A stretch of DNA of 33,187 nucleotides from Mitsuokella sp. oral taxon 131 str. W9106. GTDB taxonomy: Bacteria > Bacillota > Negativicutes > Selenomonadales > Selenomonadaceae. This document shows, piece by piece, positions 7,819 through 16,637 of this stretch (the first letter of the stretch is position 1; each line of letters begins with the position of its first letter). The DNA is taken from assembly GCF_000469545.1 (NCBI RefSeq), contig NZ_KI273071.1:1-33187 (forward strand). Direction: 5' to 3'. Position numbers and translations under genes: made by a program. The notes under the pieces are model-generated. The model searched no databases and was not told the origin of the DNA. It saw nothing but the letters and a program-made list of their open reading frames with translations.

Positions 7819-10016
7819 CACTGGATCATTCCTTTCTTGTCCTGCAGGAAGCGAAGAATCTTATAGCAATTCGCGCGCACGGAAATGAAATCATCCACGC
7901 CCGCCTCCCGGTAAGCCTGCTCCAAATCCTTCGGCGCAGCGCCCGCGAGATAGATCGTTGCGGAAGGAAGGGCGGCGCGCAGCTTCGGTGCAAGTTCCGG
8001 CACGAGATCCGGATACGTCGCATCCGTCGAGCATATCACGACCGCGTCCGCATGGGAATCCCTCGCAGCAGCGGCCGCTTCGTCCGTTTCCTTGAAGCCC
8101 TCATTTGTCAGTACGTCAAATGCGCCAACCTGCAGGAAACTCGCAGAGAAATCCGCCCGCGCCTTATGCTGCGGGATGGGGCCCATGTTTGCGAGGAAGA
8201 TGCGGACGTTGTCGCCGTCATGCGTGGCACGATATGCCTCCGTCGTCATGCGCAGCGCCTCATAACGCTCGCTCCAACGATGCGGCCGGATTGCCGCGAC
8301 GCATTCCGCCTCCCCCGTCCCGTCCGAGAGTGCGGCCCGCAATTCGGCAAGTGTCGCGCCGCTCGATGCAGCGGCGATGGCAGCCTCTGCCACCTCGCCA
8401 GCGCCTGCCTCGCGAAGCGCCGTCATGCACGCCGCCTTTTGCGGTGCGTCGATATCGGCAAGATACGCCTGCACCTCCTCGTTCCGCTTGGCGCGCAGAG
8501 CCTTCGTATCCTCTGGCCGCGGGTCGAGCCTCTTTTCCGCCATATTCGGATACATGTTGTTTCCGACGATGCGGTCACGGCGCAATTCAAGGTTCTTGAA
8601 GCGTTCCTGCAGCGTCTTTTCCACACAGCTTTGGATATAGCCATCCTTTAGTGCCTGCATCATGCCGCCCTTGCCTTCGATGGCCTGAAACTCAGCCCAA
8701 ATCTTCTCGCCGATTTCCTTCGTCAGGCTCTCGACCGCCCATGAGCCGCCCGCAGGGTCAATGGGCTGCAATAGGCCGAACTCCTCTTGCAGCATGATCT
8801 GCACGTTGCGTGCAATGCGGCGTGAAAATTCATCGCCCTTGCGGATCGGCTCATCAAACGGTGCATTCTCAAAGGAATCGATGCCGCCGACGACGCCAGA
8901 GAAAATCTCCGTCGTATTGCGCAGCATGTTGACATACGGGTCATAGACTGTCTTGAAGAAGAGCGCGGGGCGCGCATGGATGCGAATGCGCTGCGCGTCC
9001 TCCCCGCCGCCGAACGCGCGCACGATCTGTGCCCAAATGGGGCGCACGGCGCGGAGCTTCGCGACTTGAAGAAAGAAATTCGCGCCCATCGAAAAGCCGA
9101 AGAAAATCTGCTGGGCCGCCTCATCAATCGTAAGGCCGCGCTCCATCATGGCCCTTATATACGCGACGCCCGTCGCAAGCGCGGACGCGACCTCCTGCAC
9201 GTCATTTGCCCCGCCGCGCGAGAGCGCATCGCTTCGCACGAAGACCGTGCAAAGCTGCGGCGCGTGTTTCCCCGCCCAGCGCGCACACGCAGCCATCTCG
9301 TCGTAAAGCGTGGCGATGGGTGCATAGAGCGTGCCGTTCGCCATGAGCTCGCCGAGCGGATCCGCACCGATAAGCCCGCTCAGCTTCTTCGTGTCCATCC
9401 CATTGGCCCGAACTGCGGCCGCTGTGAGCGCGAGCATGGGAAGCGCAGACGCGCCTGCGTAGACGTAAAAGGGGCGTCGGTCAAGGCGAAGCCCATTGAG
9501 CACGGTATGCATGTCCTCCGTCGTCGTCACGCTGCAGCCCACGTCACCGACCTTTGATGCATCCTTCGCATCCCGGTTTTGAAGCGTGGCGGTATCGAGG
9601 CGCAAGTGGTAGATGGTCGATCCCTTCTCCGCCTCATGGAGGAGCAGCTCATTCGTCTCCTCCGGGAGCGTCTCGTCGCAGGCCTGCGCAATGCCCCACG
9701 GCTTTTCGATATAGCCGTTCGGACGCGTCCCGCGCAAAAAGTCGAACATGCCGGGGTAGGAATGCTTGGGCAGGATCTCTTCTGTCCCCGCACGCGTATA
9801 CATCGGCTCGAAGGTAATCCCCTCGTAAGTCTTCGTATACATCTTCTTGTCAAAAGGCGCACCCTTCAAAAGTGCCTCGCATGCCGCTTTCCATTCCGCA
9901 TAAGTCGGCGGCGTGAACTCGTCGAGCGGCACGTCCGGGAAATCCGTCTGTGCCTCCGATTTTTGCAGGATCGCCCTGAGATCCAAATCCTCCCGTTCCT
10001 TCGCTTCATTGCCCAT
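7818..10016 (-). CDS. mutA: Methylmalonyl-CoA mutase, small subunit
   Basis: The 732-residue protein is the non-catalytic partner of the heterodimeric mutase. It keeps the barrel and the C-terminal Rossmann-like domain, but the cobalamin motif DxHxxG is absent (GPIPQHKAR at that place), as is usual for MutA. The start at MGNEAKERE has AGGAGG with a 7-base spacer; the longer open frame would run into the terminator and riboswitch leader and is rejected. It is the first gene of the operon mutA-mutB-meaB-msrA-like. Expression should depend on the cobalamin riboswitch and the two hairpins between it and this start. Confidence 0.96.
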   Translation of the reverse strand: MGNEAKEREDLDLRAILQKSEAQTDFPDVPLDEFTPPTYAEWKAACEALLKGAPFDKKMYTKTYEGITFEPMYTRAGTEEILPKHSYPGMFDFLRGTRPNGYIEKPWGIAQACDETLPEETNELLLHEAEKGSTIYHLRLDTATLQNRDAKDASKVGDVGCSVTTTEDMHTVLNGLRLDRRPFYVYAGASALPMLALTAAAVRANGMDTKKLSGLIGADPLGELMANGTLYAPIATLYDEMAACARWAGKHAPQLCTVFVRSDALSRGGANDVQEVASALATGVAYIRAMMERGLTIDEAAQQIFFGFSMGANFFLQVAKLRAVRPIWAQIVRAFGGGEDAQRIRIHARPALFFKTVYDPYVNMLRNTTEIFSGVVGGIDSFENAPFDEPIRKGDEFSRRIARNVQIMLQEEFGLLQPIDPAGGSWAVESLTKEIGEKIWAEFQAIEGKGGMMQALKDGYIQSCVEKTLQERFKNLELRRDRIVGNNMYPNMAEKRLDPRPEDTKALRAKRNEEVQAYLADIDAPQKAACMTALREAGAGEVAEAAIAAASSGATLAELRAALSDGTGEAECVAAIRPHRWSERYEALRMTTEAYRATHDGDNVRIFLANMGPIPQHKARADFSASFLQVGAFDVLTNEGFKETDEAAAAARDSHADAVVICSTDATYPDLVPELAPKLRAALPSATIYLAGAAPKDLEQAYREAGVDDFISVRANCYKILRFLQDKKGMIQ

Positions 10017-10050
10017 ATCATAGCCTCCTTCAATGACTCTTGATTCAAGG

Positions 10051-10081
10051 GAAAACAAAAGCCGCCCTGCACGAGGGCGGC
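10051..10081 (-). terminator. Intrinsic terminator in the mutA leader
   Basis: On the minus strand GCCGCCCT and AGGGCGGC form a perfect 8-bp GC stem around CGTGC, followed at once by TTTTGTTTT. It lies between the riboswitch and the mutA ribosome-binding site, so it must be bypassed for the operon to be expressed. It is the likely expression platform. Confidence 0.85.
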
Positions 10082-10111
10082 ACAAGACCACGCGAAATGT
10101 GAATGTATATA

Positions 10112-10139
10112 AGAAAATCCGATGCAAAATACATCGGAT
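10112..10139 (-). terminator. Second terminator-like hairpin in the mutA leader
   Basis: ATCCGATG and CATCGGAT pair perfectly around a 7-base loop and are followed by TTTTCTTAT on the minus strand. It stands between the aptamer and the stronger terminator at 10051-10081. Confidence 0.6.
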
Positions 10140-10219
10140 CCCTGCCATACTGCCGCATAGCCCAATCCCCTACCCATCGCTCGCAGGTCTAGGCGCGCAA
10201 GGCGCCAACGGTGATGCAA

Positions 10220-10367
10220 GAACAGGCCGTTCTCCTGGCTTAGGTTCCTCACGTCACGCGCCTTCCCAAGATTGCTCCCAGTGGCATGCTGCGCAACGCT
10301 CCCCTTACAGTGGCGGGACCACTCCGGCTTTGACCGGATTCCCGATTGAGTCTTTCGACACCTGTTC
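10220..10367 (-). promoter_or_regulatory. Cobalamin (B12) riboswitch aptamer
   Basis: The minus strand shows the conserved cobalamin aptamer blocks in order: GGGAA near the 5' side, GGTC-AAAGCC, the GCCACTG core (10308-10314), and AGCCAGGAGA (10231-10240). The closing helix P1 is exact: GAACAGG (10361-10367) with CCTGTTC (10220-10226). It controls the mutA operon, whose enzyme uses the same coenzyme. Riboswitches of this class more often shut off B12 synthesis, uptake or B12-independent isozymes when B12 is present; whether this one turns the mutase on or off cannot be read from the sequence. Confidence 0.93.
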
Positions 10368-10392
10368 CCAATCATATTTCATTTTCATCTTT

Positions 10393-10422
10393 ATATTAAC
10401 GCAAACGATTGCGTCCTGTCAA
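10393..10422 (-). promoter_or_regulatory. Promoter of the riboswitch-mutA operon
   Basis: On the minus strand TTGACA (10417-10422) and TAATAT (10393-10398) are 18 bases apart, placed about 25 bases upstream of the aptamer. It begins 20 bases after the stop of the chemoreceptor gene. Confidence 0.78.
10399..10414 (-). promoter_or_regulatory. LacI-family-type operator inside the promoter spacer
   Basis: ACGCAA and TTGCGT flank ACGA in a 16-bp palindrome that fills the space between the -35 and -10 boxes. Sequence and symmetry match LacI-family operators; the E. coli PurR box (ACGCAAACGTTTGCGT) differs at one base. No LacI-type gene is in the window, so the protein is unknown. Confidence 0.62.
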
Positions 10423-10442
10423 TAAGCAAGCCCGCCTATTTC

Positions 10443-12509
10443 TTATGCGCCGTGCTCGATGCGCTCGATCAGCTTCACGATGGACGCGCGGCGTTTTTCC
10501 GCTTCCACGCTGACCGATTCGAGCTCTTTGACCGCCTTCGCCGAGCCTTTGACCTGCGCGAGGCTTTCCTTGAGCGTCGTGCGCAGGGATTCGATATGCT
10601 CGTTGAAGGCACTGTCGAACGATGCGATCTTGCTGCTCATTTCCTCGTTTGCCGCCATGATCGCATCAATCTGCTCGACATCCTTCCGCAGGCGGCGCAC
10701 TGCCTCGTCGGATGCAGCGAGATTTTCCTGCGTGTTCTCCGCGAGCTTCCGGACTTCCTGCGCGACGACGGCGAAGCCGCGCCCCGCCTCGCCCGCACGC
10801 GCCGCTTCGATGGCGGCATTGAGCGCGAGAAGGTTCGTCTGCGAGGCAATTTCCGTAATCATGCCCATGATGTCGTCGATGCGCTGTGCGCTCTCGGCAA
10901 GCACTCTGAGCTTCGGGCCGATCTCTTCCCCCTGCTTCACAATCTGCGCAAAAAGCTCCTTCTGGTCGCGGATGCCGCTCGAGATGGACGAAAGCGAATC
11001 CTCGACCTTGCGGAACTCATCGATGTTTTGCGTGATGGAATCCACGATAAGCGGCATCTTCTCCTGCGAGCCGATAAAGAAATCAATGAGGCTGCGGCGC
11101 TGCGCCGCGATGTACATCTGCCGGTTCATGTCGCGCTGGAAGAAATACGCGCGGCAGTCGGAGTAGCTGCCCGCGAAATGATCGAGGTAGGCATCGGCGA
11201 AGCGCTCGCCATCTGCAACATGATAGAAGAAGATCGCCGTCATCGTCTCGTTGATATGGAGTCCTGCGATCTCGCCAAAGCACGAGAAGCCCGCCACGGG
11301 GAAATCGCGGAAAAGCGAGACATTCGCCGTATCGGAACCGTACGAAAGGCGGCGCAGGATGCAGTCGTTGAGGACGGCGCCGATGGGTTCCGGCTTGCCT
11401 TTCGCAAAGTCCGTGTAGTCCTCTTCCGCTGTCTTGGAAAGCGATGTGCGGCGCATGAGGTGCAGCCGCTCGCCCGTCAGAATGTCGCAGTAGACCGCAA
11501 CGCGTTTTTTCTCAAAGTCCATGTACTGGATGGAGCGGACGAAGTGCTGCCCATTCACATCCGTCGCGAGCGTATAGTCGCCGAGCGTCCTCTCAAGTTC
11601 CTCGTCCGTCGCGACGCCGAGAATTTTCTTGAGTCCGTCCGTCGCAGGCAAGACCTCGCCCGAATCGAGCTTCACCGTCTCGATGTAGCGGAGCATCGTG
11701 CTCGCATCGGCAACCGTGAAGCTCTTGCCCGTCTCCTCGATCGCCTGCGTCTTGAAAATGCCGTAGCGGTAGCTGGGTGCGAGGCGCACGACCAGGATGA
11801 CGGCATGATGCTCGAGCGTGCGCTTGCCGTCGTAGAGGTACGTATGGGAAAAATCCTTGCCCGCACTCGATCCGCCGATATAGGGGCACGGGAGCATGCC
11901 CGACTCGTAGAGCGCCTTCAGGAGGAACGTCTCCATGCGCGATGCGCCGTCCACGTAGACAAACGCAAACGTATGGTTCACACTGATGCGGAACGGGATG
12001 CGATGCTTTTCCATCTCGCTGCGGATGCGGTTCGTGCGCTCGGCGACAGGCACTTCGACCGCATCGCGGCGCAGATCCTCATCGCCGAGCGGAATCGTCA
12101 TCGTGTACGACGCCTCGATCATGCGACGCGAAAATGCCTGCAGCAGGACGCGGGCGCGCCCATCCGCCGCCTCCTGATAGAGCGAACGGCTTCCCTTCGC
12201 ATGGCAGAGCTCGCCCCCATCCGTCATCAGGATGAGCTTCGCCGACGGCGCAAGCGCGGGCTTGATGGCATCCGCTACATCCGTGAGATCGAGATCCGCT
12301 GAGGCAAATCCCACGACGAGTGCGGCGCCTTCCGGAAGATCAAACATCTCCTTGAGCGCCGCACTCGTCAGCTCCCCGCGATGAAAGTACTTGACGCGGA
12401 TGTCCTCCGCGTTGTTGATCGCAGAATGTGCCGTGCCCTGCATCCCCTTTGCCGCAAGGGGAGCAGTGCTCGCGTACGCCTTCTTCGATGCAGGAAATAA
12501 ATGCAACAT
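10443..12509 (-). CDS. Soluble chemoreceptor: FIST sensor domains + MCP signalling domain
   Basis: This 688-residue protein joins FIST-N and FIST-C sensory domains (about residues 35-430) to a methyl-accepting chemotaxis signalling domain. The conserved hairpin tip begins near residue 553 ([24 protein letters not shown]). No signal peptide or membrane helix is seen, so it should act in the cytoplasm, reporting an internal small molecule to CheA/CheW. FIST domains are proposed to bind amino acids or related ligands. The ATG at 12509 has AGGAGG 7 bases upstream; the longer frame begins at a TTG without a site. The gene has its own transcript and no visible terminator before the mutA promoter. 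The domain calls are firm; the ligand is unknown. Confidence 0.88.
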   Translation of the reverse strand: MLHLFPASKKAYASTAPLAAKGMQGTAHSAINNAEDIRVKYFHRGELTSAALKEMFDLPEGAALVVGFASADLDLTDVADAIKPALAPSAKLILMTDGGELCHAKGSRSLYQEAADGRARVLLQAFSRRMIEASYTMTIPLGDEDLRRDAVEVPVAERTNRIRSEMEKHRIPFRISVNHTFAFVYVDGASRMETFLLKALYESGMLPCPYIGGSSAGKDFSHTYLYDGKRTLEHHAVILVVRLAPSYRYGIFKTQAIEETGKSFTVADASTMLRYIETVKLDSGEVLPATDGLKKILGVATDEELERTLGDYTLATDVNGQHFVRSIQYMDFEKKRVAVYCDILTGERLHLMRRTSLSKTAEEDYTDFAKGKPEPIGAVLNDCILRRLSYGSDTANVSLFRDFPVAGFSCFGEIAGLHINETMTAIFFYHVADGERFADAYLDHFAGSYSDCRAYFFQRDMNRQMYIAAQRRSLIDFFIGSQEKMPLIVDSITQNIDEFRKVEDSLSSISSGIRDQKELFAQIVKQGEEIGPKLRVLAESAQRIDDIMGMITEIASQTNLLALNAAIEAARAGEAGRGFAVVAQEVRKLAENTQENLAASDEAVRRLRKDVEQIDAIMAANEEMSSKIASFDSAFNEHIESLRTTLKESLAQVKGSAKAVKELESVSVEAEKRRASIVKLIERIEHGA

Positions 12510-12560
12510 ATCATGCCTCCTACCCGCCAAGTGCGGGCTGTTTGAATTCCCAAAGTCACT

Positions 12561-12582
12561 AGCATGCTATAAGCATGCTATA
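12561..12582. repeat. 11-bp tandem repeat upstream of the chemoreceptor gene
   Basis: AGCATGCTATA occurs twice in direct succession. Each copy contains the palindrome AGCATGCT, so the unit is both directly repeated and symmetric. It lies in the probable promoter region of the gene on the minus strand, 52 bases from its start. Confidence 0.6.
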
Positions 12583-12693
12583 TCCAATATCTTAGATTCT
12601 TCACAAAGCATACGTTTTCCTTCTCAACGCAAAGAAACGGACGCGTACCGACGCAAATCGATCCGTTTCCATATGAAAAGCAGATGCAGATGC

Positions 12694-12723
12694 TTGACAC
12701 CTGCCCAACCTCATCTGTTAGAC
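12694..12723 (+). promoter_or_regulatory. Possible promoter left behind upstream of the MATE remnant
   Basis: TTGACA (12694-12699) is followed after 18 bases by TTAGAC, with TG just before the TAGACT alternative (extended -10 style). It points towards the broken exporter gene. An ATG at 12725 in the exporter's frame stops after seven codons. Confidence 0.35.
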
Positions 12724-12769
12724 TATGCCTAGAAAAAGAACTGGATAGAAAGGAAGTCCCTCAGTTCGT

Positions 12770-13219
12770 CTCCCTGCTCATTCTCTTCCATGCGTCTACA
12801 TCACCAACGGCAGCCCCGTGCAGGGACTCTACGTCTCGCTCGCCGCAGGGCTCACGAATGTCATGCTGGACTATGTATTTCTCGCGCATTTTGGGATGGG
12901 GATTTTTGGAGCCGGGCTTGCAACGGACATTTCCGATTTTGTCGCTGCCGCAATCAGCATCTGGTATTTTCCCACCCACGGACGCACGCTGCGCTTTTCG
13001 CCCTTCACGTTCGCGCTGCATCCGCTTTTGCCGTCCTTTGGCAACGGCAGCTCGGAAATGGTCACACAGCTTTCCGTCGGCATCACGACGCTTCTCTTCA
13101 ATCAAGTCACCTATTCTTGCGCAGGCGAGAATGGAATCGCCGCCATCAGCATCATTCTCTACGCCGAAATGCTCCTTTCTTCGTTCTTCATGGGCTTTGT
13201 GACAAGCGCATGGAAGAGC
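12770..13219 (+). pseudogene. Remnant of a MATE-family multidrug exporter (middle part only)
   Basis: About 150 codons match the centre of MATE exporters: VQGLYVSLAAGLTNVMLDYVF, HFGMGIFGAGLATDIS, then NGSSEMVTQLSVGITTLLFNQV and AAISIILYAEMLLSSFFMGF. Intact members have about 450 residues and 12 helices. Here roughly 200 residues are missing at the N-terminus and the chain breaks off just after the MGF helix, running into unrelated sequence and a terminator. A stop codon lies in frame at 12746. This is a deleted gene; no product should be expected. The boundaries are approximate. Confidence 0.75.
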
Positions 13220-13246
13220 CGACAGAGCCTTCCCTGTAAAATGGGG

Positions 13247-13282
13247 AAAAGCCGCCTTGCTTCCATTCACAAGACGGCTTTT
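13247..13282 (-). terminator. Terminator after the ubiB-like gene
   Basis: AAAAGCCG-C-CTTG and CAAG-A-CGGCTTTT form a 12-bp stem with one mismatch around a 10-base loop. On the minus strand it starts 24 bases past the ubiB-like stop and ends in a short T-run. The right arm AGACGGCTTTTC is repeated 15 bases further on (13287-13298). Confidence 0.7.
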
Positions 13283-13305
13283 CACCAGACGGCTTTTCCC
13301 GTATT

Positions 13306-14907
13306 TTATTTTCCCCTTTGGATATCCCAGATGAGCCGTATGCTCAAGATGAACGCAATCAGGTAACCGAGAAAGCCGAGCAGCGGGATCTCCATGATCT
13401 TCGGCGTCATATTCGTCGTGCAGATCGTGCTCGATCCGAGGAGGAGCGCAGCGCAGAGCACGGCAATGATGACCTTGTTGATCATCTTGTCGAGGCGGCG
13501 AAGCGGCTCTTCCGATCCCGTGACATCGAGGTTGACTTTCGTCTGCCCGCTCATCGTCATCTTGAGGATCTCGGAGATCTGTTCGGGGAGCTGCGTCGAC
13601 TTGCGCATGAGGATGAACGCCTCGCGTTTCGCCTTTTCGATCTCGTCGCGCCAACTGAAATTGCGTTTGAAGTCAAGCGACAGGCTCTTGGCAAATATCT
13701 CGACGAAGCTCACGTCGGGGCAGCACTTCCGCATGACGCCCTCGACGGTCAGAACGCCGCGCGCGAACATGGAGAACCCCTGCGGGCAGCTGAGACGATA
13801 TGTGCGGCGGATGTTCATGATCTGCCGCGAGAGCTCGCCCATCTGCAGCGAGCTGAAGTCGAGCGAGCTGTACGCCGTCATCATCGTATCGATGTCCTGG
13901 TAGAGCGCCGCATGATTGATGCGCCCCTGCGCGATGCCGAGCGAAAGGACGGCGGCCTTCATCTCAAAGGTGTCGTGGTCCGCGAGCGCGAACACTGCCT
14001 TGCGTATCGCGAGACGGTCGCGGTTTCCCAGCCTGCCCATCATGCCGAGGTCGAGCCAAACGATGCGCCCGTTTCGCACCCAGATGTTGCCGGGATGGGG
14101 GTCTGCATGGAAAAATCCATCCTCGATGATCTGCTTGACGTAGTTCTCGCCGAGCTTTCGCCCAAGCACGCTGCGGTCATAGCCGCGCGCCTTGAGTCCC
14201 TCGAAATCATCGATTCGGATCCCCTCGATGTATTCCATGACGAGAAGGTGCTGTGTCGAGAGCTTGCGGTAGACTTTCGGGCATGAGACGAAGTCGTCGT
14301 CGCGGTTGAGGTCGGCAAACTCCTCGATATGATCGGCCTCCATGAGGAAGTCCATCTCCTGCTTCGCGATCGCCCACATCTCGTCCAGTACCATGTTAAA
14401 ATCGAGAACGTCTGGTGTCTTATTGAAGATCTTGAGGAGCGCCGTCGCGCGCCGGAGCAGCACGATATCCTTGCTCATGACTTCGTAGATGCCGGGGCGC
14501 TGTACCTTGACGACGACCTTCTCGCCCGTCACGAGAATGGCGCGATGCACCTGCGCGATGCTCGCCGAACCGAGCGCCTCTTCGTCGATGTAGGAAAAGA
14601 CTTGCTTCCAACGCTGGCTGTACTCGTTTTCAACGACCTCCAGGATGACGGAAAACGGAAGCGGCTTCGCCTCGGTCTGAAGCTTCATGAGCGCGTCGCA
14701 GTACTCCTGCGGCAGGAAATCGGGACGCATGCTCATGACCTGACCGAGCTTTACGAAGGTCGGACCGAGATCCTCCAAGATCAGGCGCAGCTTTTCGGGC
14801 GTCATGCCGCGCACGACCTCACGGCGGCGCAGGACGGCGATCATCTCGCGCAGGCGCACTGTCGCACTCGCGTCTTCTATGGCATTCTGAACGAACTTAT
14901 CGAGCAT
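13306..14907 (-). CDS. ABC1/UbiB-family atypical kinase (AarF-like)
   Basis: The 533-residue protein has the UbiB family marks: the KxGQ motif in GPTFVKLGQVMSMRPD (residues 49-63), GSASIAQVHRA, the nucleotide-binding Lys in VVVKVQRPG, HADPHPGN and the metal site DLGMMG. Two hydrophobic helices close the C-terminus (about 475-530), so it is a membrane-anchored cytoplasmic ATPase. Relatives support quinone biosynthesis or lipid handling; the exact substrate is not known and menaquinone would be the likely quinone here. The ATG is preceded by GGGAGG. It starts 24 bases after the ABC-F gene and is probably co-transcribed with it. Confidence 0.9.
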   Translation of the reverse strand: MLDKFVQNAIEDASATVRLREMIAVLRRREVVRGMTPEKLRLILEDLGPTFVKLGQVMSMRPDFLPQEYCDALMKLQTEAKPLPFSVILEVVENEYSQRWKQVFSYIDEEALGSASIAQVHRAILVTGEKVVVKVQRPGIYEVMSKDIVLLRRATALLKIFNKTPDVLDFNMVLDEMWAIAKQEMDFLMEADHIEEFADLNRDDDFVSCPKVYRKLSTQHLLVMEYIEGIRIDDFEGLKARGYDRSVLGRKLGENYVKQIIEDGFFHADPHPGNIWVRNGRIVWLDLGMMGRLGNRDRLAIRKAVFALADHDTFEMKAAVLSLGIAQGRINHAALYQDIDTMMTAYSSLDFSSLQMGELSRQIMNIRRTYRLSCPQGFSMFARGVLTVEGVMRKCCPDVSFVEIFAKSLSLDFKRNFSWRDEIEKAKREAFILMRKSTQLPEQISEILKMTMSGQTKVNLDVTGSEEPLRRLDKMINKVIIAVLCAALLLGSSTICTTNMTPKIMEIPLLGFLGYLIAFILSIRLIWDIQRGK

Positions 14908-14931
14908 AGCGCTGCGCCTCCCGATTTCGGA

Positions 14932-16554
14932 TCACTGGTTGCCGTACTTCTCCGCGATCTGCTGCTTGACCGTCTCGTTTGCAAGGAAGTCGTCGTAGGT
15001 CGAGACGCGGTCGACGACGCCGTCTGGCGTGATGTCGATGATGCGGTTCGCGATCGTCTGCACGAACTCGTGATCATGCGAGACAAAGAGCACCGTCCCC
15101 GTGAATGCGATAAGCCCGTTGTTGAGTGCCGTGATCGACTCAAGGTCGAGATGGTTCGTCGGCTCGTCGAGCAGGAGGACGTTTGCGCCCGAAAGCATCA
15201 TACGCGAGAGCATGCAGCGCACGCGCTCGCCGCCCGAAAGGACGGACGCCTTTTTTTGGCTCTCCTCGCCGGAAAAGAGCATGCGCCCGAGGAAGCCGCG
15301 CACGAACGTCTCATCGGGATCCTTGGAATACTGGCGCAGCCAGTCGACGAGGTTCAGGCCGACATCGTCGAAGTAGGCGGAGTTGTCCGTCGGCAGGTAC
15401 GCCTGCGTCGTCGTCACTCCCCACTTGAACGTGCCCTCGTCCGGCTCTTCCTCGCCCATGAGGATCTTGAAGAGCATCGTCTTGCCGATGCCGTTCGGAC
15501 CGACGAAGGCGACTTTGTCGCCGCGCTTCAGCGTGAAGCTCACATTCTTCAGCACCTGCTCGCCGTCGACGGTCTTGGATAGACCCGTGACCTGCAGGAG
15601 CTGGTCGCCCGCCTCGCGGTCGGGCGTGAATGCGATGTAAGGATAGCGGCGCGAGGACGGCTTGATATCGTCGAGCGTGATCTTTTCCAGCAGCTTCTTG
15701 CGGCTCGTCGCCTGCTTTGACTTCGCGGCGTTCGCGGCAAACCGCTGAATGAACGTCTGCAGTTCCTTGATCTTTTCTTCCTTCTTCTTGTTTGCGTCCT
15801 TCGCCATCTGCAGCGCAAGCTGGCTCGACTGGTACCAAAAGTCGTAATTGCCTGCGTACTGGCGGATCTCGCCGAAATCGACATCGCAGATATAGGTGCA
15901 GACCTGATTTAGGAAGTGGCGGTCATGCGAGACGACGATGACCGTGTTCGGGAAGCCCGCGAGGAATTCCTCAAGCCAGTTGATCGACGCGACGTCGAGG
16001 TGGTTCGTCGGCTCATCGAGCAGCAGGATATCGGGACTGCCGAAGAGCGCCTGTGCGAGCAGCACGCGCACCTTTTTAGCGGCAGGCAGATCCGCCATGC
16101 GCATGGCGTGCTCGTTCTCGGGTATGCCGAGCCCGTTTAAGAGGCGCGCCGCTTCCGTCTCCGCATCCCAGCCGTTCATCTCGGCGAACTCCGTCTCAAG
16201 CTCCGAGGCGCGCATGCCGTCCGCATCGGAAAAGTCTGGCTTCGCGTAGAGCGCCTCCTTTTCATCCATGATTTCGACGAGGCGCCGGTTGCCCATGATG
16301 ACGGTGCGGAGCACCTCGCAGCCGTCAAACGCGTAGTGATCCTGCTGGAGCACGGAAAGACGCTCGCCCGGCGTGATTTCGATGACGCCGCCCGTCGGCT
16401 CGATCGCGCCCGAAAGCAGCTTCAAAAAGGTCGACTTGCCTGCGCCGTTCGCACCGATGATGCCGTAGCAGTTGCCAAGCGTAAACTTGAGGTTGACGTC
16501 CTTGTAGAGAACGCGCTTGCCGAACTGCAGGCTGACGTTGTTCGTCGTAATCAT
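14932..16554 (-). CDS. ABC-F family ATPase (YbiT/YkpA type)
   Basis: Two ABC domains lie in one 540-residue soluble chain, with no membrane part. Walker A motifs are GANGAGKS (34-41) and GPNGIGKT; both halves have LLLDEPTNHLD. The linker between domains is the charged interdomain helix of ABC-F proteins, which act on the ribosome. The second signature motif is normal (LSGGERVR). The first reads LPAAKKVRVLLAQ (156-168) where close relatives have LSGGEKVRVLLAQ. That should weaken ATP hydrolysis at one of the two sites. The ATG has AAGGA about 10 bases upstream. The gene is followed by the ubiB-like gene. General family call is firm, the subfamily less so. Confidence 0.92.
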   Translation of the reverse strand: MITTNNVSLQFGKRVLYKDVNLKFTLGNCYGIIGANGAGKSTFLKLLSGAIEPTGGVIEITPGERLSVLQQDHYAFDGCEVLRTVIMGNRRLVEIMDEKEALYAKPDFSDADGMRASELETEFAEMNGWDAETEAARLLNGLGIPENEHAMRMADLPAAKKVRVLLAQALFGSPDILLLDEPTNHLDVASINWLEEFLAGFPNTVIVVSHDRHFLNQVCTYICDVDFGEIRQYAGNYDFWYQSSQLALQMAKDANKKKEEKIKELQTFIQRFAANAAKSKQATSRKKLLEKITLDDIKPSSRRYPYIAFTPDREAGDQLLQVTGLSKTVDGEQVLKNVSFTLKRGDKVAFVGPNGIGKTMLFKILMGEEEPDEGTFKWGVTTTQAYLPTDNSAYFDDVGLNLVDWLRQYSKDPDETFVRGFLGRMLFSGEESQKKASVLSGGERVRCMLSRMMLSGANVLLLDEPTNHLDLESITALNNGLIAFTGTVLFVSHDHEFVQTIANRIIDITPDGVVDRVSTYDDFLANETVKQQIAEKYGNQ

Positions 16555-16637
16555 ATCTCGTAGTTCCTTTCTCGCCGCTTGAGGCGCAGAGGATCAGCGA
16601 TTTTATTTGGATCCCTAAAAAAGATGGCTCAGATAGC

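Noticed and set aside
5014-7866. Long open frame of 950 codons on the plus strand
   Set aside because: It lies opposite mutB and meaB in GC-rich DNA, has no recognisable domain or ribosome-binding site, and mutB is certain.
10452-12302. 616-codon open frame on the plus strand opposite the chemoreceptor
   Set aside because: Charged low-complexity translation typical of the complementary strand of a GC-rich gene; no family motif.
12725-12748. Tiny frame MPRKRTG as a separate peptide gene
   Set aside because: Seven codons with no ribosome-binding site at proper spacing; more likely the relic of the exporter start region.
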